Positions 34,721-45,710 of a DNA stretch of 64,000 bases are shown piece after piece; the stretch's first letter is position 1, and the number at the start of each line of letters is the position of its first letter. Source of the DNA: Aporrectodea caliginosa (Eukaryota > Annelida > Clitellata > Crassiclitellata > Lumbricidae); assembly GCA_020284085.1 (NCBI GenBank), contig JACEVL010000272.1:313501-377500 (forward strand), in the 5' to 3' direction. The notes below the pieces were generated by a model that saw only the letters and a list, made by a program, of their open reading frames with translations, was not told where the DNA came from and made no database searches. The position numbers and the translations under genes were made by a program.

Positions 34721-37582
34721 TTAGCGAAGTTTTTGCCGAAGAAAGCAGCGTATGAGGTGCTCAAATGGAAGATTGCTCTTCAGTTTCCTAAATTCGAACG
34801 TTATTTCTGAGAGTGAATGATTACAGTCAATCAGACATCTCAGTTTTAAATATCTTGCCAGGAAGTGTCTTCTAATGAAAAAATGGCATCTTACATCAAA
34901 TGTACGGATAAGAGCATCTGTAAGTAAAAAATTTTCAGAGCCTAAAAAGTTATAGGAAGTCGATTTACGACCGAATTTTGTTTTCAGCATATCTTCGTTT
35001 AAAGACGATAAAGACCAGACAAGACTTAGTGTGCGAAATCCAAGCAAACACTGGATACCTGAGTCGAAATAGGATTCAAGAGGTGGCCACACCATTATAT
35101 TCGCAAATGCACGCTCCACCAGGTTCCATTGTAGCTCTGGTCTATCGAGAATTACTTCACACAAAGGCAAAACTTCAGCATATTTACGACGCTTGTATAG
35201 ATGCGCAGCACTGTAACAGTCAACTGTACTGCAATCAATGCCAAAGTCTTTGCAAGTCGCATTGTAAAACGATTTCATGCATAGTAAAGAATATTCCATA
35301 AGCAATTGAATTATTTCGACTTCGTGTGGCAAAGAGCTTTTATTGGGTGCATCCAATTTATTAATTTGATCAATTCTTCGATACACGCGTAAAACACTAG
35401 GCCTATATCTTTTCTTTGGTGATACAGAAGAGTTCCGTTTAGTAATACTCGCTAAAATTACATCCAACGGAAATCTTGGTGCTTGAAAATGGCAATTAAC
35501 TGCAGAAAGCCTATGTCTTCTGTAAATTGATGAAATTATTAAATACTGAGCAAACACCTCTGGAGTAAGACGCAAATCAAGAAGATACCGTCTCCTCTTG
35601 TGCTGCAAATTGTCTTGAATCCGCCTGAAAAGAAGATTAAATCCAATGATTCTAACAACGTCGTCAATGTAGAACAAACATCCTGCATTCAATGTTTGTT
35701 TATTCTCTCTCTCTTTCTTTTCACCAACATTATGAGGTTGTTGATTGATGAATACCGCAGAGCAGAAGTCTATAGCAGTTTCGTAATCCGATTCCGAAAA
35801 ATGAAGAGCAGCCAAGTAGACTAAAGCCACGTCTCTGATAGCGCTCGACATAAAATCATCATAGTTTATCGAAATTCTAAGAAGTTCTTTTGACAACTGA
35901 GATACCAGCTTAAATTCTTGAGGACTATTTAACCCAGTTAAGTTTTCCATAAGATCTTGCGCTTTCAGGAAAAGTACTACGCTTTCATCGAGACTTCTTT
36001 TACTGGGTATTGGAAAGTTATGGTACTTAGACCTCACGACTTTCTGTTGCCATGAAACTTCTCTGACAAATTCAATAAAAATTTCGCTATCGTATGCAGT
36101 TTTCTTAAATTCTAATGCAATGGCGGCGTCCAAAATGAACAGCACTTTGAAGAACGATGGAAAACTTGATAAGAACTCTATTGCCGATAGAAATGAACAT
36201 TGATCAGTCCTTTTCCATACAGAATTCTTCCAACAACAAAAGGATTTCATAGAGCTGCGGAAGTTATAATTTGTTTTCACGGTGTTTTTACAAAAAATGC
36301 GTCTAACACATGACAAGAAACCTGATGAAAACTCCCAGTCATAGTTATAAAGTTTCTTGGCATCGATGATTTCGCAGATACGCAACATCCATGGGACTAA
36401 ATCTATGACAGTCTTTCTATTATCTTCAAAATTAAACTCTCTCTTTAAAACTGGCATTATGTAGTTCACCGCAAACCAACTGTTAAGAATGTCAAAACGA
36501 GAGAATTCATTCAAACGTCTTATCGTCTCATTAGCTACTTTCTGGTTCAAACAGTCATGAAGTAAATTTGCCTGAGGAATGAAATAGTTCGGACAGTATC
36601 TTTTCTTTAACCATTCTGAGAGTTTTCGCAATAAAATGCAACACATTTCAACAACAGAAGACTTAGTCCACCGTTCTGGTGACATCTCTTCACAGGACCA
36701 CAGCATCAGCGTTTTCAGGTGGTACGTGGAGAGAACCTCATCCTCCTTTGGGCTATCCTTTTTTATGAATTCTCTCTTGGCAAAGAATCTCAGCATATGA
36801 TAGACAATCTGTTGAATTATAGTCCAGCTCTGAAGTAAACATAACTCCGCTCCGGAGAATGACAGCCTAAACTGGTATTCATCGTCTCTGCAAGCAGGAT
36901 GTTTTGCAAATACAACATGGCAGCCGCTCTCTACTATCTTGTGGATGTCGGCAGTCGTCGGCCATCCGTAATTTCTTTGTCTGAATGGCCATTGTTTCGC
37001 TTCTTTTGGCCACTGTGGACACCACGTGCATGGCACGAAATCGGTTCTGTCGGATATGCGCCTTTCAGCTGGACCGATCGTTTCTGTTTCTCCAATAGGG
37101 CTATTATCAAGATTAAGACACTTCACAATGTTACTTTCTTGACGCCTATATCGCAATATGTTAGTCTTTTGAAATTCAAACTTTCTGCAGTACCAATTAT
37201 ACTTCATTTTCCCCAAACATCGAAGCTTAACAAATCCAGGGTAGTCAGGGTATGGAACAATCTGTGTACAGACTATTGTGTCTTGTAAACCACGGAAATC
37301 ATCTGGTAAAACTGGAATGTCCTCTGTGAATGATAGTTCATTATGAGCAAAGACTAAAACATCCATGTCGTCGACGCATGGATTTATGGGTTCGATGTAG
37401 AATTCAGCAGAGCTGCCACATTGTAGACAATACATAAACTCTTGCACTGTCGGAAACGTGTCAAATTGCTTGGAATTAAAAGGAATAATCTGGCATTCAA
37501 ATTGCATAACATCAAACACATCATCGTGCACTTTAGGACGCATCTGGCACATGCCAACGATGAATGCAGAAACACTTTCCAT
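34721..37582 (-). CDS. Mab-21/cGAS-like receptor, copy B (intact)
   Basis: One coding exon of 953 residues starting MESVSAFIVG. The start is chosen because copy C aligns there and because a TTTTTCCTTCAG acceptor lies one base before the ATG; a longer frame to 37,642 would run into the intron. Nucleotidyltransferase core: GSSAEFYIEP (about 56-65) followed by CVDDMDVLV with the metal-binding D-x-D (72-74). Conserved CTWC (185-188) and HPAC (228-231). Mab-21 helical domain: FRLSFSGAELCLLQSW (about 238-253), YHLKTLMLWSCEE (287-299), CPNYFIPQANLL (330-341). The C-terminal 400 or so residues form a helical, TPR-like extension with LNAGCLFYIDDVVRIIG and LLDLRLTPEVFAQYLIISS. The family includes cGLRs that sense nucleic acid and make cyclic dinucleotides; activity here is inferred, not shown. 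It is the only undamaged copy in the array. Confidence 0.93.
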   Translation of the reverse strand: MESVSAFIVGMCQMRPKVHDDVFDVMQFECQIIPFNSKQFDTFPTVQEFMYCLQCGSSAEFYIEPINPCVDDMDVLVFAHNELSFTEDIPVLPDDFRGLQDTIVCTQIVPYPDYPGFVKLRCLGKMKYNWYCRKFEFQKTNILRYRRQESNIVKCLNLDNSPIGETETIGPAERRISDRTDFVPCTWCPQWPKEAKQWPFRQRNYGWPTTADIHKIVESGCHVVFAKHPACRDDEYQFRLSFSGAELCLLQSWTIIQQIVYHMLRFFAKREFIKKDSPKEDEVLSTYHLKTLMLWSCEEMSPERWTKSSVVEMCCILLRKLSEWLKKRYCPNYFIPQANLLHDCLNQKVANETIRRLNEFSRFDILNSWFAVNYIMPVLKREFNFEDNRKTVIDLVPWMLRICEIIDAKKLYNYDWEFSSGFLSCVRRIFCKNTVKTNYNFRSSMKSFCCWKNSVWKRTDQCSFLSAIEFLSSFPSFFKVLFILDAAIALEFKKTAYDSEIFIEFVREVSWQQKVVRSKYHNFPIPSKRSLDESVVLFLKAQDLMENLTGLNSPQEFKLVSQLSKELLRISINYDDFMSSAIRDVALVYLAALHFSESDYETAIDFCSAVFINQQPHNVGEKKERENKQTLNAGCLFYIDDVVRIIGFNLLFRRIQDNLQHKRRRYLLDLRLTPEVFAQYLIISSIYRRHRLSAVNCHFQAPRFPLDVILASITKRNSSVSPKKRYRPSVLRVYRRIDQINKLDAPNKSSLPHEVEIIQLLMEYSLLCMKSFYNATCKDFGIDCSTVDCYSAAHLYKRRKYAEVLPLCEVILDRPELQWNLVERAFANIMVWPPLESYFDSGIQCLLGFRTLSLVWSLSSLNEDMLKTKFGRKSTSYNFLGSENFLLTDALIRTFDVRCHFFIRRHFLARYLKLRCLIDCNHSLSEITFEFRKLKSNLPFEHLIRCFLRQKLR

Positions 37583-39019
37583 TCTGAAGGAAAAAGTCAG
37601 TTGGTATTTATTATCCGCACGTGGTTGATATGCAAATAGCAAAGATATGGGCAGTTATTCAGCTATGCAAGAAAACTGTCCGTTTTAGGCGGTTAAGTCT
37701 GGGTTCTCTTGAGTTGGACACACTACTTATTAAACGGCTCATACAATCTTACAAAATGGAGACTGCAAAACCGTCATCGGTCTAGTACTATTTCGGTCTC
37801 TCGAGGCTTTTCGGTGGCTGGTCCAAAGTTTTGAACTGGCCACCGATGAGGTCCGCCACAGCTATGGCTGCCAACCTCCCATAATTAATTGGCCTTGAGT
37901 GGTCTACCGTGCCCCGGATTGATCCTACATTGTCCCGGAATTTAGTGTAAATATCCACTTCATCAAATGTTGTTCTTGTTTTCGCACAATTGAACGACAT
38001 CTTCAATCTGGGCATGCATATATGCACTTCGCTCGAGTTGGGCCCAGAGGTTACTGAAATTCAATGGTTCCGCGACAACTCGTCTACAGACTTTTCGTCT
38101 ACAGACTGGACACAGTCTGGACATGTCTAACGACATTTCGTCTACAAGTGTATCTGTATCCATTACGGCTAATCAACAGAGGCCGCTTTCTTATAGTTTC
38201 CCTAAAACGTGCTCTATATTCTCAGGAATCCAGCCTCTAATTACTGAAAAATTATTTTCATCAATCCAACTTCTATTGAATTGAACTTAGTTTCATCCAT
38301 GCAACCAGCTTTCTTTTCCGCTTCTATTTACGGGAAAAATTATTTAGATCAATCCAGCTTCTATTTCAACACAGGACTGTTTTCATCAATCCCATTTCCA
38401 TTTAGTGAAACAGTTTTTTTCATCAATCCAGCTTCCATTTTAAAGTGACAATATCAAATTACTAGAATTGTCGTGACACCGAATTTACTAAAGGTTTTGC
38501 TCTTTAAGTTGATTCTTATTTTGTATACCGTATAAGCTTATAGGCCACTTGTCCTTTGACGATTTGACTGAATGTTTTAACAACTGTTCGGATAGGCTGT
38601 AGATCCAATAAATATCGAGTTACTATGCGTGCGTTCCGGATTGGCGAAATCAAAAGTTGGCAGCCCCAGCCACAAACGCCAGTTCTCTATTTTCTCTCAG
38701 TCCTATATTGTTGTTCAAGTCTAACCTTATCTGTTTCAACTAGATTTCCAACCGATTTCTGGTTCCTCTGAGCTACTGGATATCGCCTAGGCTGTCCCAC
38801 GGATTACGTTCCCAGACTATGATCTCACTTGTAGCAACCATCGACAGATGCCTTGTGCTCAATGTGCCATTAGGTCGTTGTGGTTTGGGTGTGCAAAATT
38901 ACAGATTAGGTTGGACTGAATATTAAAAGTCTAAGGTAACGGCGCAATAGAAGTTATTAGATGAGATCGTTGTGGATCAATTTTGCGAAACCACAGATAT
39001 ATTATCATAACAGATATGT
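37583..39019. other. Upstream region of copy B
   Basis: A splice acceptor lies at about 37,584-37,595 (minus strand), so a noncoding 5' exon should lie in this stretch, but it cannot be placed. 37,880-38,040 is the inverted counterpart of the dispersed repeat at 4,620-4,800. 38,240-38,460 holds four or five diverged direct repeats of a TTTTCATCAATCCAGCTTC type. No gene is supported. Confidence 0.55.
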
Positions 39020-39304
39020 GGGGCGCGGTGGTGTAGAGGTATGTTCGGTGCCTTGCAACCGGAGGGTTGCGGGTTCGAATCCACCTCAAGGGAGTATATT
39101 CGGTGCAATGCAGCCGGAGGGTTGCGGGTTTGAATCTACCTCAAGCCGCCGCGTAGGGACCCAGGGCAAGTCCTTCACTCACAATTGCTCATGCGCTTCG
39201 GCGTGAAACTCCGATTCAGTGTCCGCGCTGTAGTAGGGAGCGCCTCTGAGTAGAAATCTTGAAGGGGCGCTATATAAATATCTGAAATGAATGAATGAAT
39301 GAAT
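39020..39304 (+). mobile_element. tRNA-derived SINE, double-head form
   Basis: It begins GGGGCGCGGTGGTGTAGAGG with a tRNA A-box-like start and B-box GGGTTCGAATCC. A second head module repeats immediately (GGGTTTGAATC at about 39,125). Then come the shared body and the tail GCGCCTCTGAGTAG...GGGGCGCTATATAAAT, followed by a (TGAA)n run. The same structure occurs at 49,199. Pol III transcription is family knowledge. Confidence 0.9.
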
Positions 39305-41640
39305 ATTATGGACATTTAATAGGCCTATAAAATATCAATATCAGGAAGGCATTCGATAATTATAAATGAAGCAAGTCTTCAGAAAACTGTTTATCCTTTT
39401 GGATTAGGTCTTATAGCATAACATAACATAACATAACATAGGTTTTTTTATTGCTCCCAAAAAGTACAATAACATATCATCATATTTCAGATAATAAGCC
39501 TAGTAAATTGGGATACAAAAAGAGGACCCAAAGGGACCAGAGTCCCGCTAAACAGGGCCACCTATGTACCAGTGCTGTTAGGGGAGGTTGATAACATAAT
39601 GTTCAGGATTGGGAGCGAATTAAGCAACAACTGAAATGATAACATAATTAGCATTGTCTAAATGCTGAAACGTTCTATAATAAACAAACAGAAGATTAAA
39701 AGCAGTTATACACGAATCCGAAAGACACACGCCTGCCATTATGCTGTAATGACATTCCATAAGCTACAGTGTCAAGCAACAGGTCAACTGGTCTGTAACA
39801 GTTCAAAATTAATAACGTTGAAATTTTAGGTAAGTCGATAGTCATAGAATGTTTTCTGTACCTGTTTTTCTGTGAATCACAGCATGATAGGCCTATGACT
39901 CCATATCCTTCCTCAGGTGCCGTAAGCCTTCCACAAAATAGTTAATCAAAATTCTATCGTTTGCAGATCCTGAAAAACCAAAGATAAACTATGATAGTAG
40001 GTCAAGTGACATTGAACGACAAGGTCATACGATGATCGTACAATGTTGCGTATAACTATTTGAATTCCATGATCACGAAAACCATAGAGACAAACATCAA
40101 GTCCCTATCACTAGTCTTGTAATTTCTGAGACCCTCTGAGGCTAAAAGTACCCCAGGTTACGTAATACGTCGTCCGACTATAATAATATTATAGGCTGCG
40201 GCATGAGGGTCAAACCCTTATTTGGCTATCGGTTTTTTTCAGCGCTCGTGAATAAGCTGGGGCCCTGCGCTTAGCTTCAGAGTAGCGCTTTAGAAGTTGG
40301 AGTTTACGATTACGATTTGTGGTTTAGACTTCTGATGTGGATCATAAATAGTGTACAGCAATGCGTTATGCCAAGATCTATCGATTAAATAGCTTTGAAA
40401 TCTGGCTTTGAAGACGCTACATATTAAAATATAATATCTTCATCTTTGAAGACGCTACATATTCAAATATAATGTCTTCATCTTTGAAGACGCTACATAT
40501 TCAAATATAATATCTTCATATTTGAAGACGCTGCATATTCAAATATAATATCTTCCTCTGTGTTTACCTGTAAAATACTCCATTGTTATCGGCGAACTAT
40601 AGCTTTCAGATTTCCAAATATCTATTCTTAGGCGCTTAGCTCAGTCAACCTTCATAAACAAACCAACTTCTAAGTCTGAAAGACATGCATGTAACCATTA
40701 AAACCCCTTCCCTGGGTAATTTATAGGGCCTATGCTTATAGCTTGTTTTTAGACTTATATATTATACGTCTTGCTCAGGGAAAGGGTTTTAACCATTAAC
40801 CACTACAACTGTTAAATCAGTTTTCTCTGCATCCAGTTAATTTTATGCTCATTTCCGTGCTAATTAGTGTTTTGCTACATAAATTTGTTGGCAAATAGTT
40901 CGTATACAATTGAACAAATTCGCGTGTCATTTTCACCTATAAAAATCATCTTAGGCCTATTATATTAAGGCCGTATATATCGGCCATCTTCGTGCTTATA
41001 GTCTTCCATTGCATTTTATGCTCTGTTGCGCTCAACCCTGTATGTACAGCAAACATTCTCAAACTGTTATAAAACTCACCCGTTTAGATCAGACAGATAA
41101 CCAAATGTGTAGTTCTTTTGTGAGGTACCTGAAAGGCGCTATATAAAGTGTCTTGATACACACATACAATCATTATACATGCATAATTATGGATGAAATA
41201 CCTGTAACAAAAGATACCTCTGATTCACTCTCCTTCTGTGAGCACATAATTATAAAAAAACAACGAAGGCAAGGCACTACAAAATCTACATTTAACGTCA
41301 TGTAACTAGTTCAAGAGCAGCCCTCTGGCGGACAGGAAGGTATTGAGTTTTGTTTAGATAACAAATCTTTCAGTTTATTGTATTTATGAAGAAAAATCAA
41401 CGAACTGTTATAACTGAAGAATCAAATGTTACCTTTGGACAATTAAACAAATTGTAAAAAGTTTTAAAACCATTTACACTGTCTGATATATAAGGCCTAT
41501 ATCTAAGACTTCGTCGTCTGTAGAAAATCGTGAAAAAATTGTTGTTTCTAAGTGGTCCAGATCCAATTTGGCCCGCGAAGCTCTGGAGGACCATATTGGC
41601 TACACTCCTTAAAAGGTGTTATAATAAGTGTCTTGATACA
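39305..41640. other. No gene; short tandem repeats
   Basis: It contains an (ATAAC)n run at 39,416-39,441 and a LINE-tail-like GGCGCTATATAAAG at about 41,132. A TGTCTTGATAC-centred direct repeat occurs at 41,148 and 41,628. No open frame here has recognisable homology. Confidence 0.55.
40407..40556. repeat. 38-bp tandem repeat, four units
   Basis: Four near-identical units of about 38 bp containing GAAGACGCTACATATTCAAA and TATAATATCTTCATC. Each unit starts GAAGA and ends TCTTC, so it can fold back on itself. Confidence 0.9.
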
Positions 41641-43050
41641 ACATAGGGCCTACATACATGCATAATTATAGATGTTGTACCAGCGCACTCTCCTACTTTC
41701 TGCATCGCGTCACCTTGATGTTGGAATGCAACTCTTGCGTACACTGCTTATCAGTCGACTTCTCTAAGGCATTTGATGTTGTCGACCATTCAATTCTAAT
41801 CCTTATTGTTATGGTTCTAAACATGTCTCCTGAAATTTCAAACAATGTTATTGACTTCCTAAATGGACGATCTCAAGTACTCAAATGCGATAATGGTGTT
41901 TCCTATCAATCGCTGCGTTATTCAAGGTTCCGTCATTGAACCAACCTCTACATTCTAATGGAGAACGACCTCAAATTCGTCTCTCCGACCAACATTCCTG
42001 TAGACAATACCAACGCATTTGTCCCACAAAACTCTCCTGTTAGCCTGGAAACTGAATTCGCCAATATTAAGGATTGGACCTCCGAGATCAGAATGATACT
42101 TAATCTTTCTATGACGAAAGAAATTATATTCCACAGACCGAGTCTAAGACTCTTTTCTCTTCTGGATCCTATCAACAATGTCGAAAGATTCAAACTTGTT
42201 ATACAACTGGACATTCTCTTCCGATGACCATGTGACGTTTATCTGCAGCCAACGTCTCCACCCACTAAAAGTCCTGTCGTGTGAGCTCCAGCGCCTTTGA
42301 TGTTCTTAATTGAGACTCACTTTTTATAAGTGTTCAGATACATGCACACATGCGAAAATCAGAAGGAATGTTCTACTATTGTACACCTTGGTGTCCTATT
42401 GGACCAGGAACTGAGTTTTGCTACACACATTCACTGCATTGCTCGGACTGTTATTATCAGCTGCGTCAGCTTCGTACCGTTGCCCGTTCACTTATGCATA
42501 GTACCACCACCCTAGTGCATTCTTTCATCGCAGCTTGCCTCGACTATTGACCATCACTCTACTCTGGCCTCCCATTCAATCTAATAGCGTACCTGGACCG
42601 AGTCTTGCGCTCTGCAGCACGTCTTATTGGACAAATACTCAAATTAGGTCACGTCTCCAGCTATATGCTTTAGACTTTGCGCTAGTTCCATACCTGGCAG
42701 CGCATTGAACACAGGGTCGCAGCCTTGGTGCGGCGATCTCACAGACTACCTGAGAGAGCCGTCTTGCCCCTCGGGTATTCAAGGTCGTCGACCTCCTCTC
42801 TGCAGAGAAGGAGGTGCTCTTTGTCTTAGTCCCAATTGCACGAACTGTAACCATGCAGAATCGAGCCTTTTCCGTGGTGTACCCAGTTGTCTGTTACGGG
42901 CTCCCTTAGGAGCTAAGCCTGCTCCCTGGGACTCTTACTAAAGTATTTTTGTTATTAAACTGAAAACTGTACTTTTGGCCATGATTGAGTCGGAAGCGCC
43001 TCTGAGTAGTCACCTTGAAGGGGCGCTATATAAATATACAAATGAATGAA
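41640..43050 (+). mobile_element. Degenerate LINE with the SINE-type 3' tail
   Basis: Broken plus-strand coding sequence. 41,658-41,939 has HCLSVDFSKAFDVVDHSIL, the first catalytic Asp motif of reverse transcriptase. 42,350-42,660 has LINE C-terminal sequence (FIAACLDY, RSAARLIGQ), and 42,690-42,950 contains further shifted pieces. The YADD region is not recognisable, presumably deleted. It ends at 43,000-43,050 with AAGCGCCTCTGAGTAG...GGGGCGCTATATAAAT and (GAAT)n, identical in kind to the SINE tails. It is dead. Confidence 0.8.
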
Positions 43051-43484
43051 TAGAAAATATGAATATTGTACATTACATGAACAACAACGAAACAACAACG
43101 AATATCTGTTTTCAAGTGGGACTACTCGGCGGCGAGACTTTCGACAGTCCTGTCCTCAAAGCTACGTGCTTCCGCGGAATGAATGAGTTACAGTAGGAAT
43201 GAAGAAGCATTCGAGAAGAATATATTGGAAACATCTAGCCTGAAGTTATAAAGTTTTAAAGCATGACAGACGCAACAAATTATTAGAAACTGTCTGCTAA
43301 TCTCGCTCTCTATTATAAAATGGACTATTGCTGCTTTGACTTGACCACGGATTATTTTCTAGCACCATTTCTCACTTAAGCATTAGGCGTGATTACATCA
43401 AAACTTGCTGCAACCTTTATTATTAGCTGTAGAAAGGTTTCTTGGTAAACAGCGCGAACTTCACTTTTCATTCAAAGTGTCTAC

Positions 43485-45572
43485 TAGGGTGCTCCAGAAT
43501 GTAATGGGGTTTTAAAAAGTTCCTAAAAATACTGCTCCCCGGCGATTTTCCCATTCCATTTATCACTTTGTACAACTGTACCAAGTTTCAGACCAATTCA
43601 AAAAGGCTAAGACTTGCCCCCGGCACAAATATTTTAGAATTTGTGAGAATATGCGAATTTGCGTAAAATCGGCAATATCATGGAGGAAAAACGTAATTAT
43701 TTTCATGATGATTAAATTCTTTTGTGAATTATTGTTTGCAGAGGTGTAGTAATGGTACCTGTACTTGTACTCAAGTGCAATTTGAGTACAGTCTTTAAGT
43801 ACTTGAACTTGTACTGGAGACCTAAGTGCTTGTACTTGTAGGCCTACTTGAGATCTAAGTAGGCTACTTGGACACAAATGACATTTCTACAGGCACTTGG
43901 GAATACTTTACCAGCAGGCTTTGTCTTTCCTTTAAGTCATTAATTCTTACATTCTGGATACTTTGGCAGTTCTGTATGGACCGCATCTTGTTCAGAATTT
44001 CTTCCGGTTTTCTTGCTAAAATAGCGGCCACGGACGGTGATAATGCTAACAAAAAATACTGATATTCCTAGAGCGGTTAAGTTTGGTTACGATAATTTCA
44101 CTTTCAAGGGAAATGCTACTTCTGCTAAGTGCAAGTTTTGTAGTGAGAAAACTATCATTGAAGAAAACAACTGGCACAAGATCAAACTTTGGTAAACACT
44201 TGCAAAGACTCCATACGGAGAGGTGAGCAGTGACTAACAAATCATTTGAACTCTATCGAGTAATGTGAATGTAAGTCGTCGAACTTTCTCAGCAACATAC
44301 GAAAGCCGCGATAAGTAAACCAGCTTATTCACCGAAATAATGCATTTTATTATTTGTATTATAGGACTTCTAGTAATAAACCACTGAACCTATGGCTTAT
44401 ACATGGAATTCATATGTGAATGTGGCTCACTTGTGAAAATTGTGAGTTGTTTATGTTCCTCTGTGTTCTATGTTCCTCTCGAAAAAAGTCTTCCGCTGCG
44501 TGTGCGAGATGGCGCATATGGCTCTGTTAAGGAAACATTGTCATCTGTATCAAAACGCGGTTAGTTAGGCCTCTTAGGGTGTCATTTGCGAATCACTTTT
44601 CTGTTTTACCTAAAACGCTAATTGAGGAATTTTCTTTGTGTTGCTCCAATAGTCAAAGACTGCCTACAACTAGTATGTTCTTATTTAATGTGTGCCAATA
44701 TGATTATGTCTTAGGTGAATGAGACAGATGCTTTGTTGGGAACTACATCAAGTTTCTTTGGCAGTGGTGGAGCAGGTGCTACACAAACGTCTCATTTTGG
44801 CACGATAATCACAGATACGGTTACAGCAACCGAAACTCCAGACCTCATGCATCAAAAAGTCTAAGCTAATTATTCACTACTTTACACGATCTTCTGTGAA
44901 ATCGAGCACCTTATCATCACAAGTGACAACCTGGTTGAATATTAGAGGCCATGATGACTTTGATGAAATTGATTGTTTGGACGTTTGGAATCCAGCAAAA
45001 CTGTTCTTGACAATAGCGTTTAGAGTTTTGAGTGTGCCTGCATCTAGTGCTCCGGTTGAGAGTGTGCTTAGTTTAATATTAAAACAATTTCGATTGAATC
45101 TGAGTGATAAGATGCTCACATCCATTATATTTATCAAAAAAGCAATATTATAAATGAGTGCGTGTGGCAATACACCATTGCTTTGTCAAGGAAGTAAATC
45201 CTTGTTCTTGTAGTAGCCATGTGTACTTGTACTTGAACTCGAAACCTTAGTACTTGTACTCGTACTTGATACTTAAGTATTTGTACGGGTACTTAAGACC
45301 TCAGTACTTGTATTTGTACTTGCAACCTTTCATGTTCTGGCCAATAAATATGAAACATATTAGTTTTTTCATATATACTTAAGGCCTACCGGCAATTTGT
45401 GTTTTCAACCGAAAAATTGCGAATATTGTTAAAACTTCATCGTGCTGGGGGCAAGTCTTAGCCATGATGTAAAAGCCTAAAATTTGGATTTTTAGACTCA
45501 TCTCTATGAGACGCATGGGAAAATCCCCGGGGAGCAATGAATTTTCAACTTTTTATTTTCTGGAGCACCCTA
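43485..45572. mobile_element. hAT-type element with 8-bp target duplication
   Basis: The left end TAGGGTGCTCCAGAA and the right end TTCTGGAGCACCCTA are perfect 15-bp inverted repeats. The flanks are an exact 8-bp duplication GTGTCTAC (43,477-43,484 and 45,573-45,580). A second inverted pair of 22 bp with one mismatch (GGCTAAGACTTGCCCCC...) lies at 43,605-43,626 and 45,442-45,463. The middle carries hAT transposase relics that may belong to a second, nested hAT. Confidence 0.9.
43740..45345 (+). pseudogene. hAT transposase remnants (BED finger, dimerisation domain)
   Basis: Near 44,080-44,225 a BED-type zinc finger is readable over one frameshift: KCKFCSEKT, then NFGKHLQRLHTE (C-x2-C...H-x4-H). 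At 44,896-45,153 the hAT C-terminal dimerisation motif is intact: LSVPASSAPVESVLSL within an 85-codon open stretch. The catalytic middle is missing. Both edges carry GTACTTGTACTTG-rich sequence, and the left edge CAGAGGTGTAGTAATGG is hAT-like, so this may be a separate element nested in 43,485-45,572. I could not find its right terminus. Confidence 0.7.
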
Positions 45573-45710
45573 GTGTCTACAAAGATTCCAATCACCGCAA
45601 TTTATCAAACTTGTGACACTAACTTTTCTGAACGAGTCACCTCTATGTAATTTCACGCCATTAGTCCGTAATGATGTTTAGAAGCCAAGGGCTACTGCTT
45701 TAAAAGCATT

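Noticed and set aside
36899..37288. 129-codon plus-strand open frame inside copy B
   Set aside because: It is the shadow of the minus-strand Mab-21 coding exon.
37582..37642. Extra 20 N-terminal residues on Mab-21 copy B
   Set aside because: They lie upstream of a strong splice acceptor and are not conserved in copies C or D.
39020..39090. tRNA gene
   Set aside because: The A and B boxes belong to a SINE head; no cloverleaf with a sound acceptor stem and anticodon arm can be drawn, and the body continues as SINE.
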